A stretch of 64,000 bases of DNA from an uncultured Flavobacteriales bacterium (GCA_937974275.1 CALJIF010000039.1:1-64000), one strand, 5' to 3'; numbered from the stretch's first letter, positions 37,800 through 46,583 are shown. Program-made: numbers and translations. The notes: a model not told the origin generated them from the letters alone.

Positions 37800-39202
37800 C
37801 AGAAATGGAAATAGATAAATTCTGTCGTATTAAAATTTCCTAACACGAAAATGAGTAATGTGATAACAATTTGAAGTGTTAATGCAACTGTTGGATGAGT
37901 TAACGCGAGTTGTAAAATTTGTCGTTCTTCACAGTATTCATACACAACAAAGAGCACTACACCGAGAAGTGTTAGAAGCAATGGGAATAAATCGTTCAAC
38001 GTTCGAAGCTCGATGTATAATGAAGACCAATTCCAATTTCCGGTAAATAGTTGCGAATAGTATTCCGATAAATTGGTGAAGTCTGAACTGCGAAATGCAA
38101 TTAAACTTAATGCGTGAAAAGTCAGCAGGTAGATCGACCCAAGAAAGGGTAATCTGATTTTATCACGTAACAGTATTTCAATAATAAACACGATACCATG
38201 AAGCGCTCCCCAAATAGCAAAATTCCATCCTGCACCGTGCCATAATCCGCTGATTAAAAATGTCAGAAAAATATTTCTAAAATGTTTGAATTGCCCGCCT
38301 CTGTTGCCTCCCAAAGGAATGTACAAATAGTCGCGGAACCAGGATGTCATACTGATATGATTCCGTTGCCAGAATTCATGCAGCGATTTGGAGAAAAACG
38401 GTCGTCTCCAATTGATCACTAAATCTTTGCCTAACCACTTCGCCACTCCTGTTGCAATGTCCGTGTATCCTGAAAAATCACAGTACACTTGGATCATGAA
38501 TAGGAATGCGACAACGAATAATGTTCCTGCGGAGAAATTTTCCGGAGATGCAAAAACCGGGTTTACGAATTCAGCAAGACGATCGGCAACAACCAGTTTT
38601 TTGAAAAATCCCCACAACAGCGGCTGTATACCGGCAACAATATTTTCGCTTGTGATTCGGGGCCAATGTTGCAACTGAGTTCCCAACGTTTTGTAACGTT
38701 CAATAGGTCCTGCAACCAATTGGGGAAAGAACGAAACAAATAATCCAAATTGTATAACATCACGCTCTGCGCGCATTCCACGATACACGTCAATCGTATA
38801 ACCTAATGATTGAAATGTGTAAAACGATAACCCGGCCGGAATGATGAGTCCATCCCACACGTTCCACGTTGTATCTGAAATAACTCCCGATAGAATTCCG
38901 AAGGTATTGTACACTAATGCCGAGTATTTAAATGCACACAATACACCTATATTGGTGATAATACTGACGAACAACCAAATTCGTTTCGTTTTTTGTTCTG
39001 TGCTTTGATCGATTCGAAGTGCGCTGTACCAATCAACCAGCGTTGTTGCTAGTAACAGCAATCCGTACCAGGGTGTGTGAACGGAATAAAAAAAGTAACT
39101 GGCCAACAACAATAGAATGCGCCTCCAGGCTGACGGCAGTATTTGGTAAAGCACCAATACTGCAGGCAGGAAATACACAAACTCCATGGAATTGAAGCGC
39201 AT
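37799..39202 (-). CDS. MBOAT-family membrane O-acyltransferase (AlgI-like)
   Basis: 467 residues with about eleven hydrophobic segments. The family block QFGLFVSFFPQLVAGPIER is followed by FKKLVVADRLAEFVNPVF, QVYCDFSGYTDIATGVAKWLG and the catalytic-histidine region SGLWHGAGWNFAIWGALHG. AlgI-like members pass acetyl groups through the inner membrane for exopolysaccharide or glycan acetylation. It is translationally coupled to the SGNH-type gene and lies upstream of porV-porU on the same strand. Confidence 0.88.
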   Translation of the reverse strand: MRFNSMEFVYFLPAVLVLYQILPSAWRRILLLLASYFFYSVHTPWYGLLLLATTLVDWYSALRIDQSTEQKTKRIWLFVSIITNIGVLCAFKYSALVYNTFGILSGVISDTTWNVWDGLIIPAGLSFYTFQSLGYTIDVYRGMRAERDVIQFGLFVSFFPQLVAGPIERYKTLGTQLQHWPRITSENIVAGIQPLLWGFFKKLVVADRLAEFVNPVFASPENFSAGTLFVVAFLFMIQVYCDFSGYTDIATGVAKWLGKDLVINWRRPFFSKSLHEFWQRNHISMTSWFRDYLYIPLGGNRGGQFKHFRNIFLTFLISGLWHGAGWNFAIWGALHGIVFIIEILLRDKIRLPFLGSIYLLTFHALSLIAFRSSDFTNLSEYYSQLFTGNWNWSSLYIELRTLNDLFPLLLTLLGVVLFVVYEYCEERQILQLALTHPTVALTLQIVITLLIFVLGNFNTTEFIYFHF

Positions 39203-39254
39203 AGGGTAAAAATAGCCTTTTCAGGTCACTCCGCGCGGCTCCGTGATAATGCAG

Positions 39255-39262
39255 TATCTTTA
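39255..39262 (+). promoter_or_regulatory. -7-like box that fixes the pssA start
   Basis: TATCTTTA (one mismatch to TAnnTTTG) ends 4 nt before the ATG at 39267 and lies downstream of the earlier in-frame GTG and ATG codons. This favours 39267 and a leaderless transcript. Confidence 0.45.
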
Positions 39263-39266
39263 CCGC

Positions 39267-40022
39267 ATGCGATTGTTTACCGTAGCTAACATTATTACGC
39301 TGGGAAATTTGTTGTGTGGTACACTGGCCATCTTTTCCATTTTTGCGGGAAATATGATTATGGCGGCGTATTTGGTACTTCTTGCTGCTGTACTCGATTT
39401 TTTTGATGGCTTTGCCGCACGAATTTTAAAGCAGCCTTCGGAAATCGGAAAGCAACTGGATTCGCTGGCCGATGTTATTTCTTTTGGTTTGGTGCCCGGA
39501 ATCGCGATGTATCATTTAATTCTCCGATTTGAGATTAGTGCAGGTGTTCACGATTCTTTGCTGCCTTTTGTTGCGTTAATTATTCCGTTGTTTTCTGCGT
39601 TGCGATTGGCCAAGTTTAATGTGGATACGCGTCAATCCGATTCCTTCATTGGTGTACCGACACCTGCTAATGCCATGTTGCTGCTGAGTATTCCTTTGGT
39701 GATGGAGTTTTCTTTAGGTATTGGTTCCATGTCGGATCTTAATCACAAGGATTGGAAGATAGATCGTTTGGTGGAAGATGTGAGCATGCTGTCGTATATG
39801 TTGGCCGGGCTTTGCGTGGTATTGTCAATTTTGTTAATTGCTGAATTGCCGTTGTTTGCGTTGAAGTTTAAGTCATTCGGTTGGAAAGGAAATGAAATAC
39901 GTTTTATCTTCTTAGGAATCTCATTGATAATGCTTGCTGTTCTTCAAGTAGCCGCGATTCCGATAATTATCATCGTGTATATCCTGATGTCATTTGTCAA
40001 TAATTTAGTCGGTAAAAAATAA
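39267..40022 (+). CDS. pssA: CDP-diacylglycerol--serine O-phosphatidyltransferase
   Basis: 251 residues. The CDP-alcohol phosphotransferase signature reads DFFDGFAARILKQPSEIG, then KQLDSLADVISFG, matching D-x2-DG-x2-AR-x8-G-x3-D-x3-D exactly. Six to eight membrane segments surround it. The N-terminus ITLGNLLCGTLAIF and the SALRLAKFNVDTRQSDSFIG block are typical of type II PssA rather than PgsA. It makes phosphatidylserine, the precursor of phosphatidylethanolamine; no psd gene is next to it. Confidence 0.9.
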   Translation: MRLFTVANIITLGNLLCGTLAIFSIFAGNMIMAAYLVLLAAVLDFFDGFAARILKQPSEIGKQLDSLADVISFGLVPGIAMYHLILRFEISAGVHDSLLPFVALIIPLFSALRLAKFNVDTRQSDSFIGVPTPANAMLLLSIPLVMEFSLGIGSMSDLNHKDWKIDRLVEDVSMLSYMLAGLCVVLSILLIAELPLFALKFKSFGWKGNEIRFIFLGISLIMLAVLQVAAIPIIIIVYILMSFVNNLVGKK

Positions 40023-40043
40023 TTTTACTGCCCGCAAATGCTG

Positions 40044-40051
40044 TAAATTTG
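40044..40051 (+). promoter_or_regulatory. -7 promoter box for purS
   Basis: TAAATTTG, exact consensus, 21 nt before the purS ATG and 22 nt after the pssA stop. Confidence 0.55.
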
Positions 40052-40072
40052 CAGCGTTATAATCCTGATGTT

Positions 40073-40324
40073 ATGAAGTTCAAAGCAGAAATTGATGTAA
40101 TGCCGCTGAAGGCACTTTTGGATCCGCAAGGCAAAGCCGTTACCGGTTCTATGAAAAATTTAGGCCTCGCTGAAATCGAAAACGTTCGCATCGGCAAACA
40201 TATTTCGCTTGAAATTGAAGCGCCGAACGAAGAAATTGCGAAAACAAAAGTGGACGAAGCTTGTCGCAAATTGCTGGCGAATCAAATCATGGAATTTTAC
40301 GAATTTAAGATTACAGCACTATAA
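40073..40324 (+). CDS. purS: Phosphoribosylformylglycinamidine synthase subunit PurS
   Basis: 83 residues, the usual PurS size, starting MKFKAEIDVMPLKALLDPQG. AVTGSMKNLGLAEIENVRIG and the acidic-basic C-terminal helix (TKVDEACRKLLANQIMEFYE) match the PurS fold, which bridges the small PurL and PurQ proteins in the fourth step of purine synthesis and channels ammonia. purQ and purL are not nearby. It has its own promoter and its own terminator, so it is a monocistronic unit. Confidence 0.9.
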   Translation: MKFKAEIDVMPLKALLDPQGKAVTGSMKNLGLAEIENVRIGKHISLEIEAPNEEIAKTKVDEACRKLLANQIMEFYEFKITAL

Positions 40325-40330
40325 CTCGTA

Positions 40331-40355
40331 AACCCCGATTCACGGGGTTTTTTAT
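40331..40355 (+). terminator. Rho-independent terminator of purS
   Basis: AACCCCG-attca-CGGGGTT (40331-40349) followed by TTTTTA, 6 nt past the stop. Confidence 0.85.
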
Positions 40356-40373
40356 TTGATATCGCAGTATAAT

Positions 40374-40997
40374 ATGAAGTGGTACTCGGCTCCTGTTTCT
40401 TTGTTGGCATATTTACTGGTCGTGATATTCTTATTCTCCATGGCATGGCATTCCATTTCCGGAAATGAAATGGCTGCTTATTGGTATTATGTGCCTGCCG
40501 CTGCCGGTGGTTATTTGTTATGCGCATTTATTCTACAGTTGCTGAAATTCGATTGGGAACTGGAAGTGTTGATTCAAGTAGCATTAGTTTTAGGTCCTTT
40601 GTTGTGGTATTTAAATCAACGTGAGCCTTATCAACCACCGGTTTACGTGTTTATTGTAAAGTCGGATTATGAAGGCGAACTCCAAGTAAATTTCGCGGAG
40701 GAAAATGAATTAAAAACTCGAGTGCGTTCTGATGCGGATACATTGTATTTCGCGTTTGATGACAACGGCAAAATCCTCGTTCGTGAAGATTATAACATGG
40801 TACTGGATGCGTTGCACGATAGACTCTACACATTGAATCGCGGTGGTGTGAAAAAGAAAATTCTCACCGTGAAAGAGAATCAAACTCTTCCTTCAGATAC
40901 TGTCAATACCATGGCGCGTGTGGTGAAAACCAATACAGATAAAGGTCGTATCAAATCTATTGAGCTTAAAGTAGGCAAATCATCTACTTTAAAATGA
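40374..40997 (+). CDS. Membrane protein of unknown function
   Basis: 207 residues from the ATG at 40374. Three hydrophobic segments (about 5-28, 36-58, 66-82) occupy the N-terminal third. The rest is a soluble, charged beta-rich domain (YVFIVKSDYEGELQVNFAEE, RSDADTLYFAFDDNGKILV). I do not recognise the family. A near-consensus -7 box (TTTATTTG, 40351-40358) overlaps the purS terminator tail. The 3' end overlaps the converging MFS gene by 9 bp. Confidence 0.65.
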   Translation: MKWYSAPVSLLAYLLVVIFLFSMAWHSISGNEMAAYWYYVPAAAGGYLLCAFILQLLKFDWELEVLIQVALVLGPLLWYLNQREPYQPPVYVFIVKSDYEGELQVNFAEENELKTRVRSDADTLYFAFDDNGKILVREDYNMVLDALHDRLYTLNRGGVKKKILTVKENQTLPSDTVNTMARVVKTNTDKGRIKSIELKVGKSSTLK

Positions 40998-42005
40998 TTT
41001 CGTTTTCCATAAACGAAAGCCGATAAGGCCAAGTAACACCGAATAAATTCCAATCAGATAAGGTTGCCATGCTTCCAGATCGAGCGTGTAGACGATACCG
41101 CCTAATGCTACTGCAAAACCCAATACAAGGGCGTTTGCCGAACCTGGCAATTGAGGAATTCTCGCTCGAAATGCCAGAATAGCAGGAGGTATGCTGGCCT
41201 GTAGCAAGGCAATTCCAACATACAGAAAAAGTTTACTGCGGTCGGTGAACTGAAGAAGCAGTGCAGAACTCATCAACGTCAATAACAGCACACGACTTAT
41301 TCGCAGATAATCCGATAATAAACCACCACCCAATTTTCCGACAGAGGCGGCGATAGCAACGCCCCACAGCGTAATGTTATCATCCTGACTCATCAGGTGA
41401 AAAATATCCCAAATCGCAGATCGAAAAGCCACTACAAGCAATAATACAAACATGAGCACATCGTGCCATTCAGGCGCATGGTGCGAGGCCGGTGTACTTT
41501 GAGGTAGTTCGGTTTTGATATTTATGAACCACGCAATAATCCACGCTGCAGCGATAATCCAAACTGCCACTTCAGGAATAATGAAACTACCTGCAGTTAA
41601 TCCTATGATGCCCGGCGCATTAAATATTCCGGAGCGTAAACCGGTATTATATTCTCCTTCCACACTCAACGCTCCTCCGCAAACATGGTATGCCGATGAA
41701 ACTACTCCGGCCAGAATTACGGCAACAGTTAGGTTTAAAGACGCTAAAGGAATCAGCACCGGCATCAATAACAATACTGCACGTATCAAAACTCCCGATA
41801 AGCGATACCTGTCAATGAATAGGGCTAAGGGTAATTGCGTAGCGAACGCCAAAACCGCGTATAACGTGAAATGAACTGATGTAGTTGCACCGTCGCTTGT
41901 TCTAACGGAGTATGCCAGTAATACCGCAGCAGTAAGGTCATTTAGAAAATGGCCCGCACCCAGTAATGCAGCGTTTCGGATGTTATTGCGGCCCCCAAAA
42001 ATCAT
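40989..42005 (-). CDS. MFS-type membrane transporter
   Basis: 338 residues with ten to eleven hydrophobic segments, shorter than the usual ~400-residue MFS protein. The loop-2/3 region LALFIDRYRLSGVLIRAVLL and the second-half equivalent SVGKLGGGLLSDYLRISRVL resemble the MFS A-motif positions. It starts 23 nt inside the preceding small membrane gene and is the last gene of a coupled four-gene unit. The substrate cannot be predicted. Confidence 0.65.
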   Translation of the reverse strand: MIFGGRNNIRNAALLGAGHFLNDLTAAVLLAYSVRTSDGATTSVHFTLYAVLAFATQLPLALFIDRYRLSGVLIRAVLLLMPVLIPLASLNLTVAVILAGVVSSAYHVCGGALSVEGEYNTGLRSGIFNAPGIIGLTAGSFIIPEVAVWIIAAAWIIAWFINIKTELPQSTPASHHAPEWHDVLMFVLLLVVAFRSAIWDIFHLMSQDDNITLWGVAIAASVGKLGGGLLSDYLRISRVLLLTLMSSALLLQFTDRSKLFLYVGIALLQASIPPAILAFRARIPQLPGSANALVLGFAVALGGIVYTLDLEAWQPYLIGIYSVLLGLIGFRLWKTKSF

Positions 42006-42312
42006 CGAGACTCATTTGAATTAAACTGCCCAACAACCAACTGCTGCAATTCATGACTATCGCATATATAGCTGCACGCATGGGCGGAAACTTCCACCAT
42101 AACTTTATCATTACTGCTTCGGTAAGCATAACGCCTAATTCCAGCCAGATAATATGAATAGAAGTGGTGTTGTACAGATAAGTACAAATGGGCCACGTCG
42201 TTAAGTTGATGAGTACAAGGCCGACAAATGTGTTTCGAAACGTTTCTTTACAAAGCCATGTAAACAGCAACCATTCAGTGATTAGCGTAAACAGGAAGGC
42301 CGAGTAGAACAT
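41983..42312 (-). CDS. Small four-helix membrane protein of unknown function
   Basis: 109 residues, almost entirely hydrophobic, with about three to four membrane segments. The pattern LVLINLTTWPICTYLY, IIWLELGVMLTEAVMIKLWW and AAIYAIVMNCSSWLLGSLIQ resembles a widespread but unnamed family of small membrane proteins with N-L-T-x-P and L-E-x-x-V motifs. Its ATG overlaps the stop of the 40-residue gene (TAATG). Function unknown. Confidence 0.7.
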   Translation of the reverse strand: MFYSAFLFTLITEWLLFTWLCKETFRNTFVGLVLINLTTWPICTYLYNTTSIHIIWLELGVMLTEAVMIKLWWKFPPMRAAIYAIVMNCSSWLLGSLIQMSLDDFWGPQ

Positions 42313-42434
42313 TATTTCTTGTTTCTAAACTTCTTATAAAGCAAGACCGCAATAAAAACAACAGCTCCTATCGCTCCAACAATTAATAGAAGGAACGCAG
42401 CTAAAAATCCTAGTCCGGGGGCGTCGAGTAGCAT
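42312..42434 (-). CDS. 40-residue single-pass membrane protein
   Basis: The reading frame starts at ATG 42434 and stops at TAA 42312-42314. It begins MLLDAPGLGFLAAF, crosses the membrane once (about residues 8-32, Leu/Val/Ile/Ala/Gly-rich) and ends in a basic tail YKKFRNKK, predicting a cytoplasmic C-terminus. Both junctions are one-base TAATG overlaps: the upstream stop overlaps its start, and its stop overlaps the next start. Two perfect couplings in a row make it very likely to be a real gene, although short enough to be missed by annotation. Function unknown. Confidence 0.75.
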   Translation of the reverse strand: MLLDAPGLGFLAAFLLLIVGAIGAVVFIAVLLYKKFRNKK

Positions 42435-42874
42435 TAGTCTTGTGGTGGTTCAGGTGCAGAACTGTACCCTACTTTTTTTGGTTTTAATGTCTTTGGGAAA
42501 ATTACGTTCACCAATTCATCATCAATCGTCAGCATAGAAACTGAAATACCGTTGACAATGGTCATTGGCTTTTCGAATGCATACTTAGGTTTAAACTTCT
42601 CGTACGAACCGTCTTCCAGTTTACGATACATGGCAACGATTTTGCCTTCCTTCACTTCAACTTTTCCGGTATAACAACGCGCATCAGGGCCGCTTCTCAC
42701 AGAGATAATAATATCCTCGTATGTGCCGTCTTTCACTTCTTCGGCGCCGCGCTCTTCAAATTTTTCTTCCCATTTGGTGTAGCAGTTCGAAGGCTTGGCG
42801 TCTGTGGTTTTGTTTTGTGCGAATCCAATTGCAGTTAATGCAGTAAACGCTAGTACTAGAGTAAGTTGTTTCAT
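42434..42874 (-). CDS. Exported protein of unknown function
   Basis: 146 residues. A signal peptide (MKQLTLVLAFTALTAIGFAQ) precedes a small charged domain with two mature cysteines (SNCYTKWEEKF; DARCYTGKVEVKEGKIVAMY) that could form a disulfide. The centre repeats short strands with GK/DG turns, as in MORN-like or beta-hairpin repeats. It is the first gene of the TAATG-coupled four-gene unit (exported protein, 40-residue membrane protein, small membrane protein, MFS protein). Not recognised. Confidence 0.7.
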   Translation of the reverse strand: MKQLTLVLAFTALTAIGFAQNKTTDAKPSNCYTKWEEKFEERGAEEVKDGTYEDIIISVRSGPDARCYTGKVEVKEGKIVAMYRKLEDGSYEKFKPKYAFEKPMTIVNGISVSMLTIDDELVNVIFPKTLKPKKVGYSSAPEPPQD

Positions 42875-43024
42875 GCGGATGTGGTTAGTCGAGGTGTTCC
42901 CCGAAGATAGTAATATGAGTTTAACTTTTCAACATCACTTGCAGAAGCTGTGCCACTTTTCTTGCTTTGCAGTCATAAGGATAATTATTAGCGCTTTAGG
43001 CTTTAGATTTTGTAAGTACGTATT

Positions 43025-44560
43025 ATGGGATTTGTTAAAACATTCGGATGTGCCGTACATGGCATTTCCGCAACACCAATAACGGTTGAGGTTAATATTG
43101 ACGCAGGAATCAATTTCCATATTGTCGGGTTACCTGATAATGCAGTTAAAGAAAGTCAGAAGCGCATTGATGCGGCGTTGAAAATTAACGGGCTGAAAAT
43201 GCCGGGAAAAAAAATCACTGTTAATCTGGCGCCTGCAGATATACGTAAGGAAGGTTCTGCATACGATTTGCCCATTGCAGTTGGAATACTGGCGGCATCG
43301 GAACAAATTCCAAACGATAAAATCAGCAACTATGTAATTATGGGCGAGTTATCCCTGGACGGTGAAATACGACCAGTTCGCGGAGCGCTGCCAATTGCAT
43401 TGGAAGCTGCAGGAGCCGGATTTCAGGGATTAATATTACCCACACAAAATGCACGAGAAGCAGCAGTAGTAAATGGATTGAAGGTGTATGCGATGAGCCA
43501 CATCAACGAAGTAATTCAAGCTTTTCGAACGGGTTTTCCGGAGCCTTTTGAAATTAAACTCGAAGAAGAATTCGCAACCAAAGACGAATTTGAAGCTGAT
43601 TTTTCTGAAGTAAAAGGTCAGGAAAATATTAAACGCGCACTCGAAATTGCAGCAGCGGGTGGGCATAATATATTAATGATTGGTCCACCGGGTGCGGGAA
43701 AAACAATGCTGGCACGTCGTCTGGGTAGCATCTTGCCTCCAATGTCGTTATCGGAATCGTTGGAAACTACCAAGATTCATTCAGTCGCGGGCAAGTTGCC
43801 GGGTAAAGGTGGATTAGTAGTTGAGCGTCCGTTTCGTGCACCGCACCACACGATTTCAGATGTAGCATTAGTTGGAGGAGGAACAATTCCGCAACCGGGC
43901 GAAATATCGCTTGCGCACAATGGTGTCTTATTTTTAGACGAACTGCCCGAATACAAACGAACAGTGCTGGAAGTCATGCGCCAACCGCTGGAAGATCGCA
44001 TCGTTACTATTTCACGTGCAAAGTTTTCTATTGCATATCCGGCAAGTTTTATGCTTGTTGCTTCTATGAATCCTTGTCCTTGCGGTTTCTATAACCATCC
44101 CGAAAAAGAATGCACATGCCAGGCCGGAGTGGTGCAGAAATATCTCAATCGACTTTCAGGTCCTTTGTTGGATCGAATTGATATTCATATTGAAGTAACT
44201 CCGGTTTCTTTTCGCGAGCTATCGGATTCACGAAAAGCAGAATCTTCCATGTCCATTCGTGAACGTGTCGTAAAAGCGCGTTCTATTCAGTCTGAACGAT
44301 TTAAAAAGCACGAATCCATTCATGCCAACGCTCAAATGCAGGCAGGTATGTTGCGCACTGTTTGCCGGATTGATGATGCGTGTCATCAACTAATGAAAAC
44401 TGCCATGGAGCGTTTGGGATTATCCGCTCGCGCGTACGACAGGATTCTTAAGGTTGCTCGCACTATTGCCGATCTGGATAGTTCGAATGAAATTCAACCG
44501 CAACATCTGGCGGAAGCCATTCACTTCAGAAGTTTAGATCGTTCAGGGTGGGGAGCATAA
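43025..44560 (+). CDS. comM: YifB/ComM-family Mg-chelatase-like AAA+ ATPase
   Basis: 511 residues, full length. An N-terminal Lon-protease-like domain (about 1-170, DLPIAVGILAASEQIPN) lacks proteolysis. The Mg-chelatase AAA+ core has Walker A GPPGAGKT and the sensor/zinc-like segment NPCPCGFYNHPEKECTC. The C-terminal Mg_chelatase_C domain has RAYDRILKVARTIADLD. ComM in Gram-negative bacteria is a hexameric helicase promoting branch migration during natural transformation; whether this organism is competent is not shown here. It ends at a terminator shared with atpC. Confidence 0.9.
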   Translation: MGFVKTFGCAVHGISATPITVEVNIDAGINFHIVGLPDNAVKESQKRIDAALKINGLKMPGKKITVNLAPADIRKEGSAYDLPIAVGILAASEQIPNDKISNYVIMGELSLDGEIRPVRGALPIALEAAGAGFQGLILPTQNAREAAVVNGLKVYAMSHINEVIQAFRTGFPEPFEIKLEEEFATKDEFEADFSEVKGQENIKRALEIAAAGGHNILMIGPPGAGKTMLARRLGSILPPMSLSESLETTKIHSVAGKLPGKGGLVVERPFRAPHHTISDVALVGGGTIPQPGEISLAHNGVLFLDELPEYKRTVLEVMRQPLEDRIVTISRAKFSIAYPASFMLVASMNPCPCGFYNHPEKECTCQAGVVQKYLNRLSGPLLDRIDIHIEVTPVSFRELSDSRKAESSMSIRERVVKARSIQSERFKKHESIHANAQMQAGMLRTVCRIDDACHQLMKTAMERLGLSARAYDRILKVARTIADLDSSNEIQPQHLAEAIHFRSLDRSGWGA

Positions 44561-44593
44561 AAAAATCCCCGCCTTGAGAGCGAGGATTTTTTT
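44560..44593. terminator. Bidirectional terminator between comM and atpC
   Basis: AAAAAATCCCCGC-CTTGAGA-GCGAGGATTTTTTT, a hairpin with A-run on one side and T-run on the other, serving both converging genes. Confidence 0.85.
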
Positions 44594-44614
44594 GTCTTGT
44601 ATGCGATTTGAATA

Positions 44615-44851
44615 TTATTCAGCCAGAACAATGATTTTGTTCTTGAACACTTCGGCAACACCACCACTAATCGTGAATTGCTGAATCTGCTGATTAACAT
44701 CCGTTACCTTGATAACACCCTTGCCCAAAGAAGAAATCATTGGAGCGTGGTTATTCATAATACCGAATTTTCCCTCGCTGCCCGGAAGTACAACAGATTT
44801 CACGTCTCCGCTGTAAACTTTCTTATCGGGTGTGATTATTTCTAAAAACAT
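44615..44851 (-). CDS. atpC: F1F0 ATP synthase epsilon subunit
   Basis: 78 residues, covering only the N-terminal beta-sandwich (MFLEIITPDKKVYSGDVKSV, PGSEGKFGIMNNHAPMISSL). The C-terminal two-helix domain that inhibits ATP hydrolysis in other bacteria is absent, a usual shortening in Bacteroidota. It follows atpD by 29 nt in the same transcript. Confidence 0.93.
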   Translation of the reverse strand: MFLEIITPDKKVYSGDVKSVVLPGSEGKFGIMNNHAPMISSLGKGVIKVTDVNQQIQQFTISGGVAEVFKNKIIVLAE

Positions 44852-44880
44852 AATGTGCTGTTCAGGTAATGTTTATAATC

Positions 44881-46389
44881 TTAGTTAGCTTCAGCAAGTA
44901 ATTTCTTGCCTTTTTCAACTGCGTCTTCGATGGTTCCTACCAAGTTAAACGCTGCTTCAGGATATTCATCTACTTCTCCGTCCATGATCATATTGAAACC
45001 TTTGATCGTGTCATCGATAGATACGAATACACCCTTAAGACCAGTAAACTGTTCTGCAACGTGGAATGGCTGTGATAAGAAACGCTGAACACGACGAGCG
45101 CGGTGTACCACCAACTTATCTTCTTCAGACAATTCATCCATACCCAAGATTGCGATGATATCCTGCAATTCCTTATAACGCTGCAACAATTGCTTCACAC
45201 GCTGAGCGCAAGAGTAATGTGCATCACCAACAACAGCAGGAGTTAGAATTCGTGAAGTAGAATCCAATGGATCTACCGCAGGGTAAATACCCAACTCGGC
45301 AATCTTACGAGACAATACCGTTGTTGCATCCAAGTGAGCAAACGTCGTTGCAGGAGCAGGGTCAGTCAAGTCATCCGCAGGTACGTAAACGGCCTGTACA
45401 GATGTAATTGATCCGCTCTTTGTTGAAGTAATACGTTCCTGCATGGCACCCATCTCTGTCGCCAATGTAGGCTGATAACCTACCGCTGAAGGCATACGAC
45501 CTAACAACGCGGATACCTCAGAACCTGCCTGAGTAAAACGGAAGATGTTGTCGATGAAGAACAAGATGTCTTTACCGCCACCTGAAGTGTCTCCACCACC
45601 GTCACGGAAGTATTCTGCCAATGTTAATCCGGATAAAGCCACACGTGCACGTGCACCAGGAGGTTCGTTCATTTGACCGAAGATGAAGGTCGCTTGTGAA
45701 TCTTTCAATTTGTTCATGTCAACCTTGCTCAAGTCCCAACCACCTTTGTGCAACGATTCTGCAAATGCATCACCGTACTTCACAATTCCTGATTCGATCA
45801 TTTCACGCAACAAGTCGTTTCCTTCACGAGTACGCTCACCAACACCTGCAAATACTGAGTAACCATCGTAACCTTTTGCAATGTTGTTGATCAACTCCTG
45901 AATCAATACGGTTTTACCTACACCGGCACCACCGAACAAACCGATCTTACCACCTTTAGAATACGGCTCGATAAGGTCGATTACTTTGATTCCTGTAAAT
46001 AATACTTCTGCCGTAGTTGAAAGGTCTTCAAACTTCGGAGGATTGCGGTGAATCGCATAACCGCCATCGTTACTAACTTCTTGTAAACCGTCAATCGCTT
46101 CTCCAACTACGTTAAATAAGCGACCACGAACTTTCTCTCCGATAGGCATACGGATAGGACTTCCGGTAGAAACTACTTCCATGCCGCGAGCCATTCCATC
46201 CGTAGAATCCATTGCGATTGTACGAACTGTATCTTCTCCGATGTGCTGCTGGCACTCCAGAATTACTTTTTGTCCATTCGTTTTAGTAACCACCAGGGCG
46301 TCCAGAATGTTAGGCAGTTTACCATCATTGTTGTGGAAACTTACGTCGATTACAGGACCGATTACTTGTGCGATTTTACCTTTTTGCAT
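44881..46389 (-). CDS. atpD: F1F0 ATP synthase beta subunit
   Basis: 502 residues. The P-loop is GGAGVGKT; GERTREGND (with the catalytic Glu), ALSGLTLAEYFRD and the DELSEEDKLVVHRARR block are conserved. It provides the catalytic sites of F1. Codons are strongly biased (Asn AAC, Arg CGT), as in highly expressed genes. In Bacteroidota atpDC often sits apart from the other ATP synthase genes, and so it is here. A -7 box lies 37 nt upstream. Confidence 0.97.
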   Translation of the reverse strand: MQKGKIAQVIGPVIDVSFHNNDGKLPNILDALVVTKTNGQKVILECQQHIGEDTVRTIAMDSTDGMARGMEVVSTGSPIRMPIGEKVRGRLFNVVGEAIDGLQEVSNDGGYAIHRNPPKFEDLSTTAEVLFTGIKVIDLIEPYSKGGKIGLFGGAGVGKTVLIQELINNIAKGYDGYSVFAGVGERTREGNDLLREMIESGIVKYGDAFAESLHKGGWDLSKVDMNKLKDSQATFIFGQMNEPPGARARVALSGLTLAEYFRDGGGDTSGGGKDILFFIDNIFRFTQAGSEVSALLGRMPSAVGYQPTLATEMGAMQERITSTKSGSITSVQAVYVPADDLTDPAPATTFAHLDATTVLSRKIAELGIYPAVDPLDSTSRILTPAVVGDAHYSCAQRVKQLLQRYKELQDIIAILGMDELSEEDKLVVHRARRVQRFLSQPFHVAEQFTGLKGVFVSIDDTIKGFNMIMDGEVDEYPEAAFNLVGTIEDAVEKGKKLLAEAN

Positions 46390-46426
46390 GTTCTTGAGTT
46401 ATATATGGGTTGTCAAAAAACCGGTG

Positions 46427-46434
46427 CAAAAGTA
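46427..46434 (-). promoter_or_regulatory. -7 promoter box for atpDC
   Basis: TACTTTTG on the minus strand, exact consensus, 37 nt before the atpD ATG. A possible -33 TTG lies at 46451-46453, closer than the usual 19 nt. Confidence 0.55.
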
Positions 46435-46569
46435 GCAAGTTTTATTCTGACAACAGGCACGCGTGTTAATAATTTCAGCACAACTTCTTCCTGATGTGCC
46501 TTTTGCCTGACGAACGTCACTTTTTTCAGCATGATCGGCTTATTTTCGCCTGTGACAAGCATACTTGTC

Positions 46570-46577
46570 TATTTTTG
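46570..46577 (+). promoter_or_regulatory. -7 promoter box that fixes the ribF start
   Basis: TATTTTTG, exact consensus, ends 6 nt before the GTG at 46584, so the RNA should start at or next to the start codon. It lies downstream of longer in-frame starts, which are therefore rejected. Confidence 0.6.
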
Positions 46578-46583
46578 CGCCCT

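Noticed and set aside
46494..46583. 30-residue N-terminal extension of ribF
   Set aside because: Upstream of the -7 box ending 6 nt before the GTG; gives a length beyond the RibF norm with non-homologous residues.
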